Below, piece by piece: positions 6,855 to 13,352 of a stretch of 21,709 nucleotides of DNA. The translations under genes were made by a program, and so were the position numbers. How positions within the stretch are numbered: the first letter of the stretch is position 1; every line of letters begins with the position of its first letter. The notes beneath the pieces were generated by a model. The model did no database searches and was not told the origin of the DNA. It worked only from the letters and a program-made list of their open reading frames with translations. This stretch comes from CAXXOK01 sp035353235 (GTDB taxonomy: Bacteria; Bacillota; Clostridia; Christensenellales; Aristaeellaceae), in the NCBI GenBank assembly GCA_035353235.1, contig DAOPZG010000033.1, positions 1-21,709 on the forward strand. The letters are read 5' to 3'.

Positions 6855-9800
6855 TTATGGCTCGTCGTTCCCATCCCGGTTCTGGTAGCGGCTGGTGCGG
6901 GTGGAACGTCTGCTGGCGGCATCCGGCTGAGAGGAACGGGTGGCGGCGCTGTCGGAACTGCCGGACGTAGCGCCGGGTTCAGCCGACCGCGAAGGATGAT
7001 CCGGCTGGTCCGCACGGGGAGCGGGCGCAGTGCCCGCAAGGGGCTTGGCGAAGGGATTGTTTTCCGGCGTGGGCCTGGCAGCGGGAGCGCTTTCCGGCTT
7101 GGCGAAGGGGTTAGCGGGCTGCGCAGGCTTAGTGCCGGGAGCGCTTTCCGGCTTGGCGAAGGGGTTGCCGGTTTGCGTTGGCTTAGCGCCGGGGGTGCTT
7201 TCCGGCTTGGCGAAGGGGTTGCTCTCCTGCGCGGGCCTTGCATAAGGAGAGGCTTCCGGCTTAACGAAAGGGTTCCCTTCCTGTGCCGGTCTGGCAAACG
7301 GATTAGCGCGGCGGTCAGCGGCTCCGCCGGCGGTTCCCGCCGCCATGCCCTGAGTAGGCGTTCCCTGCCTAGCGGGGCGGTTCGGATCACGGGGCGCACC
7401 GTTTTGCGCCTGTTCGTTTTGCCGGGTGGCGGCGCTTACCGTGGGCGCGGCTACGGCGCGGCGCGTGTACGGATCCGAAGAGGATGCGTTCTGCCCACCG
7501 GTCGTGGGTGTGCGGTGCGCGCTGGCGGCGTTACGGGCGGCCAGACGGCGTTTCTTGTTCTGGTTGAGGGCGTAGGCATATACGCCGCCCGCGCCGCCCA
7601 GCAGCAGCACGCCGCCGATCACGAACCCGACCCAACCGCTGTCGGACTGTGTATTGGTCGATTCTGTATCGTAGGTGATGGGGATCATCGTGCCGATGGA
7701 CACGGTCGCGCTGGGCGATACGGTCGCACCTGTATCCGTTGCGCCTGCGATAATGCCGCCTGTTGTGGTGGGCGCAGGAGTGTTGTTGGGGTTAAAGGGC
7801 TCGTAGGAGGCGTTTACCCCGCCGTTGGGGTTCTGCCATACGCCGACGTTCCAGTCTTCCACCGAGGAGACCTGCCCCTGCGAGGAGCTGCCGGACGAGG
7901 AGGAACCTGAACTGCTGGAAGTGCCGGACGAGGAGGAACTGCTGTTGTTCGTCAGCCCCGTAAGGTACTGGGAGCTGTTGAGGAAGGAAGAAAGCTCCGT
8001 CAGGTTAAGCACTTTGAAGTAGCGGCCGTCGATCCAACCGATGGTGCCGGACTGGTTTACGTTATACCATGTGTTTCCGTCCACTGTTTTAGAGCCGAGG
8101 ATCAGCGCGAAAGCATACTGTTTGAGGGTTTTTAGCCTTGTGCCGGTCGTGCTGGGCGTGGCGCGGAAGTTGACGGTACTGGAAGAAACGTAACCGTAGC
8201 TGGACGCCGAATAGGGGTCGTACGGCTGGGGTGTGGAAGACGGCGCGGGGGTGGGCGTCTTCAGGCTGTTCTGATACGCCTGCACTTCGGCTGCGTTTAA
8301 CGGGCGCAACTGATCGGCGCGCATATAGCCGGAGTATCCGTTGTAGGAAGCGATATCCCAGGTGGTGTTCTCGTTATACAACTGCCCGGCAACAGACACT
8401 ACCGTATCAACGGGCAGGATGGCGGTGATGTTGGCATACGCGCTGGTTACGGCACGCATAGGTACGTCGCCCAGCGTGATGAAATAGCCCGTTACCTGCG
8501 CGGGTGCCTGGGTAGGCGCGACGGAGGCGGTGGGGGCCGCAGTGTGGCTTGCGTTATACTGGTCGATATAGGCTTTTGCGTCGGCATCGGTAATGTGGCG
8601 CACGGCGCTGTCCTGAATAAAGCCGACATAGGAGGTGCCAAGCTTGGTTTGCACGTCATCCCAAACCACGCTGTCCACCGTGCGTTGCCTGCTTACGTAG
8701 AGCAGCGTGGAGGCCGGGAGCGTGGCGAGGATGGAGCTGTCGTCCGTGGTGGTGTTCACGCGGATCGCCGCCTGGTTATTGGTGAGAGCATAGCCGATAT
8801 AAGGTGACGGCGTAGCGGTAGGGGCGGTGGTCGGCGTTGCGGTTGCGGTCGCGGTTGGCGTGGGGGCCGTTGTCGGGGTTGCGGTGGGCGCGGCGGTCGG
8901 CGTAGCCGTGGGGGCCGNNNNNNNNNNNNNNNNNNNNNNNNNNNNNNNNNNNNNNNNNNNNNNNNNNNNNNNNNNNNNNNNNNNNNNNNNNNNNNNNNNN
9001 NNNNNNNNNNNNNNNNNGGGGCCGTTGTCGGGGTTGCGGTGGGCGCGGCGGTCGGCGTAGCCGTGGGGGCCGTTGTCGGGGTTGCGGTGGGCGCGGCGGT
9101 CGGCGTAGCCGTGGGGGCCGCCGTAGGCGTGGCGGTCTGCGGCGGGGCGCTGGTTTCGGTACCCGGCACAGGGGAAGGCTGCGCGTAATTGTAAGTATCG
9201 CTGTCCTCCTGAGACAGCAGGGCGATCAGGCTGCTCCACACATAGCACTCCGTACCGTTATAGCTGATGGCGGACCAGTTGCGGGTATCGCCGTTTTTAT
9301 CGGTTACATCCTGAGTGGAATACACCCAGACAAAGGTCTTGCTGGGCACGTTGGCAAATGCCTTGGTGCTTTCGGTGCTGGTTTGGGTGCGGAAGTTGGC
9401 GACTGCGGTAGTTTGCGCGTAACGGTTGACCGGAACCGCCTCCGGCGCGGTAGACGGGGCCTCCGTAGCGGTGGGCGTTGGCGTGGGGCCGCCTGTGATG
9501 GCCGCTGTGGCGGTTACCGTGGGTTCGGTTGTAGGTTTTTCGGTGGGCGCGGTGGTCGGCGTAGCTGTGGGAGGCGCCGTGGGCGTATCGGTCTGCGGCG
9601 GGGCACTGGTTTCGGTACCAGGCACCGCTGTGGGCTGGGAGTAATTATAAGCGTCGCTTTCCTCCTGAGACAGGAGGGTGAGCAGGCTGCTCCACACGTA
9701 GCAATCCGTACCGTTATAACGGATGGCGGACCAGTTGCGGGTTTCTCCCTTTGCGTCGGTCACATCCACCGTAGAATAAACCCATACGTAGGTGTTGCTG

Positions 9801-10681
9801 GCGACGTTGGCAAACGCCTTGGCGCTCTCCGTACTGGTCTGGGTGCGGAAATTGGCGGTATCGTTGGTTTTGGCATACAGGTTGACTGCCACGGGTACCG
9901 GTGCCTCGGTCACGGGGGCCTCGGTCACGGGTTCTTCGGTCACGGGGGCTTCGGTTACGGGTTCTTCGGTCACCGGTTCTTCGGTCACGGGGGCTTCGGT
10001 GGTGGCTTCCGCCTTGGTAAAATAGAACGTTACGCTTGCGGGGGTCGCCGTACCGTTCTGGTCAACCGCGACGTAGGTGCCATCGTCTCCCTGCAGGGTA
10101 TACCCTTCGGGGATCACGCCCGGATCGACTGTAACCACGTTATCTGCGTTATAGTATGCGGTAAACGTGGTGGAATAAAGAACGATGGAATTATCGGCCG
10201 CATCCACATACTGCACGGGTACGCTCACAGGCGGCACTTCCGGCGGAATCGGAGCGGCGGAAACATACAGATTATACGTCGCTGTCGATACGCCGTCCTG
10301 ATAGGCGGTGATCACCGTGGGTATCCCCGTATAGTCTACCGTGTTCGGGTCCGCGGTGATGGCGGTGCCGTCGGCGGGGGTAAAGGTGTTGCCGGGGTTG
10401 GCCTGGCTGGGCAGAATGCTCAGCGTAATGGGATACGAAAACGCTTCGGCAGGGAGTGTAGCCCAGAAGGCATAGCCGGTCGCGTCTTTGGTGGGAGTGG
10501 CTGCGATGGGGGTGGGTGCGCCGTCCTGCGTGGTCTGGTAAGTAACCGTCACAACAGGCAGCATGACGGTCTCGTCCTGCGTAAGGGCGAGGGCGGGCAG
10601 CGCCGTCTGCGTCAGCAGCAACAGCAAGCCGATGATCCAGGCCGCGATACGGCGAAACGTGGATGCGGCATGATACTTCAT
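6855..10681 (-). CDS. Large membrane-anchored multi-SH3b surface protein (interrupted by assembly gap)
   Basis: This is one gene that the 100-N gap splits into two frames. The ATG at 10681 follows AGGAGG (10689-10694) by 7 nt. About 554 residues precede the gap and 686 follow it. Order: signal peptide (AAWIIGLLLLLTQTALPALA); an Ig-like region (about 10580-10240); a MucBP-like module with VPVQYVDAADNSIVLYS (about 10235-10010); a pentapeptide linker of TEAPV/TEEPV units; SH3b-1 (about 9895-9640) and SH3b-2 (about 9440-9185), roughly three-quarters identical; a Thr/Pro/Ala linker containing the gap; SH3b-3, -4 and -5 (about 8808-7970); a Ser/Gly-rich stretch; one transmembrane helix (VGFVIGGVLLLGGAGGVYAY, near 7640-7570) with a KKRR stop-transfer; and a cytoplasmic tail of about 230 residues with six NPF motifs. 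There is no LPxTG, so anchoring is by the helix. Bacterial SH3b domains usually bind cell wall or glycans; that role is inferred. Confidence 0.85.
7030..7308 (-). repeat. 54-bp repeats encoding NPFxKP units in the cytoplasmic tail
   Basis: The tail carries NPF six times. Four consecutive units are 18 residues long (for example NPFAKPESTPGAKPTQTG), flanked by a shorter NPFARPAQEG unit and a final NPFAKPLAG. Unit sequences have drifted, so this is an older array than the 48-bp one in the linker. Confidence 0.85.
8860..9110 (-). repeat. 48-bp perfect tandem repeat coding a Thr/Pro/Ala linker
   Basis: Complete identical 48-bp units lie at 8860-8907 and 9063-9110, with a 10-base partial at 8908-8917 and a 45-base partial at 9018-9062 on either side of the gap. 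Each unit codes 16 residues of the APTATPTTAPTATPTA type. Perfect identity suggests recent slippage and explains why assembly failed here. Confidence 0.9.
8918..9017. other. Assembly gap of 100 Ns
   Basis: Exactly 100 Ns lie inside the 48-bp tandem repeat, the standard placeholder for a gap of unknown size. The apparent frame change across it comes from this arbitrary length: any whole number of repeat units restores one frame. Confidence 0.97.
9901..10000 (-). repeat. 15-bp repeats coding the TEAPV/TEEPV linker
   Basis: About seven copies of a 15-bp unit (plus strand TCGGTCACGGGGGCC or TCGGTCACGGGTTCT) encode a run of TEAPV and TEEPV pentapeptides, an acidic, proline-rich spacer between the MucBP-like module and the first SH3b domain. 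Confidence 0.85.
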
Positions 10682-10742
10682 AGGAGTTCCTCCTTTTCCC
10701 AAAGGGCAGCAAAATGGGTGCAAATACGCTTTGGATGGCACC

Positions 10743-10771
10743 ATTGTAACGGGTTAGTAATGAATTGTCAA
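10743..10771 (-). promoter_or_regulatory. Promoter of the SH3 surface-protein gene
   Basis: On the minus strand TTGACA (10771-10766) and TACAAT (10748-10743) are spaced 17 bp, about 60 bp upstream of the ATG at 10681. This is a near-consensus sigma-A promoter and suggests substantial housekeeping expression. Confidence 0.85.
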
Positions 10772-10917
10772 GGCGAAGAAACACGCGCACAAGCGGGTTT
10801 GAGCGCCGGATGGCAATTTGCGGAAGAAAAAATGTTACGAATGTTTTTCGAGGCGCAAGGGTTCCTGAGGAGGCGTGTAGAATAGAGTAAGCAACCCTTT
10901 TTCAGGAGGCGACGGTG

Positions 10918-11532
10918 ATGACCAAACCGACTGGTGAATTCACCCTGGGCAGCGACGCCGGAATCCGCGAAACTCCTTTATTCGACGAGGTGGTGTTTCG
11001 GGGCGCGCTGATCGACGTGAGCCATATGCAGGTTCGGCTGCCAAACGGTCGGCAGGCTCTGCGTGAAGTGGTGCGCCACAAGGGCGCGGCGGCGATCGTG
11101 CCGGTGGATCAGGATGGGACGGTCACGCTTGTGCGGCAACACCGCGTGGTGGTGGACCGGATCACGCTGGAGATTCCCGCCGGAAAGCTGGACCATGTCG
11201 GTGAGGACCCGCTGGATTGTGCCCGTCGGGAGCTGGAAGAAGAAACCGGATTGCATGCAGAGCGGTTCGAGCTGCTTTGCCCCATGCTGACAAGTCCGGG
11301 TTTCTGCACCGAGCAGGTGAGGATCTACCTGGCTACGGGTCTTAGCGAGCACCATGCTCACCTGGACGATGATGAATTCCTCAACGTGGTGCGCATGCCG
11401 CTGGCGGAGGCCGTGGCCCGTGTGTTGAGCGGAGAGTTTTGCGACGGCAAAACTGCGCTTGGGCTTTCACTGGCATGGCTGAAGCTGAAGGGAACTGCTC
11501 CCGTGGCCTGTGAAAACCCTTCGATTACATAA
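10918..11532 (+). CDS. NUDIX ADP-ribose pyrophosphatase
   Basis: This 204-aa cytoplasmic hydrolase probably splits ADP-ribose into AMP and ribose 5-phosphate. A beta-rich N-terminal part (VVFRGALIDVSHMQVRLPNG) precedes LEIPAGKLDH and the NUDIX box at residues 89-112, ending CARRELEEETGL with all acidic metal ligands present. The interval between the box Gly and first Glu is six residues rather than the usual five. SPGFCTEQVRIYLA after the box is typical of the ADP-ribose branch (NudF-like). The start is the ATG at 10918, 8 nt after AGGAGG (10904-10909). It is the first gene of a rightward cluster with a 50-aa membrane protein, an acetyltransferase and a TPR lipoprotein. Substrate choice is family-based. 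Confidence 0.88.
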   Translation: MTKPTGEFTLGSDAGIRETPLFDEVVFRGALIDVSHMQVRLPNGRQALREVVRHKGAAAIVPVDQDGTVTLVRQHRVVVDRITLEIPAGKLDHVGEDPLDCARRELEEETGLHAERFELLCPMLTSPGFCTEQVRIYLATGLSEHHAHLDDDEFLNVVRMPLAEAVARVLSGEFCDGKTALGLSLAWLKLKGTAPVACENPSIT

Positions 11533-11607
11533 CGTGCCAGCGTCGCGTTTGCATCCCGTAAACATGGAAAATGCAGGCGAATCCCTTTTCGCCGCAGGGA
11601 GGACATT

Positions 11608-11760
11608 ATGCCGATGGAAACCCGCAGACTGCGCCGGGGCCTGACCGCCTACGGAGTCCTGATGACTTTGCTGATCGCCCTGCTGGCGCTCGGTCTGGCT
11701 GTGCTTGCGATGGGCATTCTGTACGGCGCGCCGCCCCTGCCAGGCGCCGTGCTGCTGTAA
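11608..11760 (+). CDS. 50-aa single-pass membrane protein
   Basis: This short ORF has an ATG at 11608, 5 nt after GGGAGG (11597-11602). The product has a basic start (METRRLRRG), one hydrophobic helix (VLMTLLIALLALGLAVLAMG, residues 17-36) and a short Pro/Gly-rich end (APPLPGAVLL). The positive-inside rule places the N-terminus in the cytoplasm. It sits between the NUDIX gene (75 bp upstream) and the acetyltransferase (55 bp downstream), all on the same strand. I recognise no family. The good ribosome binding site and clean topology support it being real. Confidence 0.6.
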   Translation: MPMETRRLRRGLTAYGVLMTLLIALLALGLAVLAMGILYGAPPLPGAVLL

Positions 11761-11815
11761 CCGGTGCTCTGCCGACGGAACTCCCTATTTTCAAACAGAA
11801 AGAAGCCGCCGACCC

Positions 11816-12391
11816 ATGCTGATTGAAGCCGACCTCTTCGCACACCTGCCCACCCTGCAAACACAGAGGCTGACCCTGCGACCCGCGCGCATGACGGACG
11901 CGCGGGATATGTACGAATACTCCCGTGATCCGGAGGTGGCGCGCCACGTGCTGTGGGACCCGCACGCCTCCATCCACCAGACACGGTGGTACCTCCGCAG
12001 CCTGATCCGCCAATACCGCACGGGGCAGCCCGGCACCTTTGTAATCGAGCTGACCGATGAACAAAAAGTGATCGGCACCATCGGCCTGATGTGGATGCAG
12101 CGGGAGAACCGGTCGGCGGAAGTGGGCTACAGCCTCAGCCGTGCGTACTGGAACCGGGGGCTGATGACCGAGGCGCTGCGGGAAATGCTGCGCTTCTGTT
12201 TTGATACCCTGTGCCTGAACCGTGTGGAAGCCCAGCACGAAACCGATAACCCCGCCAGCGGGGCGGTCATGCGCCACGCGGGCATGCGGCGCGAGGGGCT
12301 GCTGCGCCAGCGCATCTACAACAAGGGGCGCTATGTGGACGTGGAATTATATGCGATTCTTCGCAGCGATTACGACGGCAGGACTGATTAG
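11816..12391 (+). CDS. RimJ/RimL-type GNAT acetyltransferase
   Basis: This 191-aa protein has the layout of GNAT enzymes that acetylate protein N-termini or small amines using acetyl-CoA. It opens with LQTQRLTLRPARMTDARDMY, the family's usual N-terminus. The strand pair KVIGTIGLMWM / SAEVGYSLSRAYWNRGLMTEA holds the acetyl-CoA pyrophosphate loop (NRGLMTEA, residues 113-120). NRVEAQHETDNPASGAVMRH then a GMRREG segment is the C-terminal hallmark. The ATG at 11816 has only a weak upstream ribosome binding site, which may mean translational coupling or low expression. Its stop overlaps the ribosome binding site of the next gene. The substrate cannot be told from sequence. Confidence 0.85.
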   Translation: MLIEADLFAHLPTLQTQRLTLRPARMTDARDMYEYSRDPEVARHVLWDPHASIHQTRWYLRSLIRQYRTGQPGTFVIELTDEQKVIGTIGLMWMQRENRSAEVGYSLSRAYWNRGLMTEALREMLRFCFDTLCLNRVEAQHETDNPASGAVMRHAGMRREGLLRQRIYNKGRYVDVELYAILRSDYDGRTD

Positions 12392-12399
12392 GAGGGCCT

Positions 12400-13233
12400 A
12401 TGTACCATCCCCCGGAGGAACCGAAAACGAAACGCTCGGCGTGGAAGCGCGTTGCGGCGGTGCTGTGTCTGTGCGTTCTGGCGTTTGCGCTCACGGCGTG
12501 CTCAGGCGATAAAAGCACGGCTTACAACCGCGCAATCAGCGTGTTTGCCTCGGGCGATTACGCCGCGGCGGCCGATGCGTTTGACAAGCTGGGCGAATAT
12601 CAGCAGGCGGTCACCTACGCCGCCTATTCCCACGGGCTGGTGTTTTACGACAAGGGGGATTATACCACGGCGGAGCCTTATTTTGAAAAGACACAGGATT
12701 TTATGTTTGGCAAACAACGCTACGCTTACTGCCACGCCAGCGTTTTGCAGGAAGCGGGCACGTTTGGCGAAGCCGCTTCGGGGTTTGAAAGTCTGGCGGA
12801 CTTCGAGGACGCGGCCGTACGCGCGGCCTATTGCAAAGCCCGTGACGCGGAGGGCCGGCAGGATTACGAAACGGCGTTGTTCGCCTACGGCGACGCGGGC
12901 GCGTACGCCGACGCGGCGGATCGCCTGAGCAACCTGCAAACCCAGGTGTATAAACACGCCAAAGAACTGAAGATGGATGGAGATTACGAGCAGGCGCTGA
13001 ACTGGTACGCGCTGCTGGGCGATTATCTGGACGCACAGGCCGAGGCCAAGGAATGTAAGGATTACTTCCGTTCGCAACAGTACAGTCAGGCGGAAGCCAG
13101 CGAGCAGAGCGGCGACCTGCAAAAGGCATACGACCTGTTCAGTGGTCTGAGCGGCTACCGCGACGCGCAGGCGCGGGCGGACGAGGTGGCGAGCAAACTG
13201 GGCATCGACACAGGCGGGAGCGACGCGAACTGA
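12400..13233 (+). CDS. TPR-repeat lipoprotein
   Basis: This 277-aa secreted lipoprotein has a basic N-terminus (KTKRSAWKR), a hydrophobic stretch and a lipobox LTAC with the lipidated cysteine at residue 34. The mature part is a chain of degenerate helical repeats of the form GDY-xxA-xxxF-xxLG-xYxDA, for example FASGDYAAAADAFDKLGEY, DYEQALNWYALLGDYLDA and DLQKAYDLFSGLSGYRDA. This is the clostridial TPR style and suggests a protein-binding scaffold on the outer face of the membrane. The ATG at 12400 follows GGAGGG closely and lies 8 bp after the acetyltransferase stop, so the two are co-transcribed. Enzyme motifs are absent. Confidence 0.85.
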   Translation: MYHPPEEPKTKRSAWKRVAAVLCLCVLAFALTACSGDKSTAYNRAISVFASGDYAAAADAFDKLGEYQQAVTYAAYSHGLVFYDKGDYTTAEPYFEKTQDFMFGKQRYAYCHASVLQEAGTFGEAASGFESLADFEDAAVRAAYCKARDAEGRQDYETALFAYGDAGAYADAADRLSNLQTQVYKHAKELKMDGDYEQALNWYALLGDYLDAQAEAKECKDYFRSQQYSQAEASEQSGDLQKAYDLFSGLSGYRDAQARADEVASKLGIDTGGSDAN

Positions 13234-13297
13234 CACTTGTCAATCAATACGGCAGGCTTCTCCCTGTCAGACTGTAGCCAGAAACGTGAGTAAATTG

Positions 13298-13331
13298 AAC
13301 GGGGGCAGAGCGGTTCGCTCTGCCCCCCGTT
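13298..13331. terminator. Shared terminator of the lipoprotein operon and gyrA
   Basis: A 15-bp stem, AACGGGGGCAGAGCG (13298-13312) with CGCTCTGCCCCCCGTT (13316-13331), has one bulged base and a 3-nt loop between the two convergent genes. Downstream T-runs are weak on both sides. Confidence 0.7.
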
Positions 13332-13352
13332 GCATGTTCTTTTCAAACCGGT

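Noticed and set aside
6716..7910. Long frames on both strands across the NPF tail (minus 6716-7399; plus 6843-7910)
   Set aside because: They are shadows of the GC-rich repeat-coding tail, with low-complexity Arg/Pro/Gly sequence and no ribosome binding sites.
8860..9110. CRISPR-like array
   Set aside because: The 48-bp units are contiguous without spacers and encode an in-frame linker.
8756..9248. A genuine frameshift or two separate genes in the SH3 surface protein
   Set aside because: The frame change depends only on the arbitrary 100-N gap; whole repeat units restore a single frame, and only the upstream part has a signal peptide while only the downstream part has the membrane anchor.
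9383..10885. 500-aa plus-strand frame opposite the surface-protein gene
   Set aside because: It is a glycine/arginine-rich antisense shadow of repeat-rich coding DNA; the minus strand has the signal peptide, ribosome binding site and promoter.
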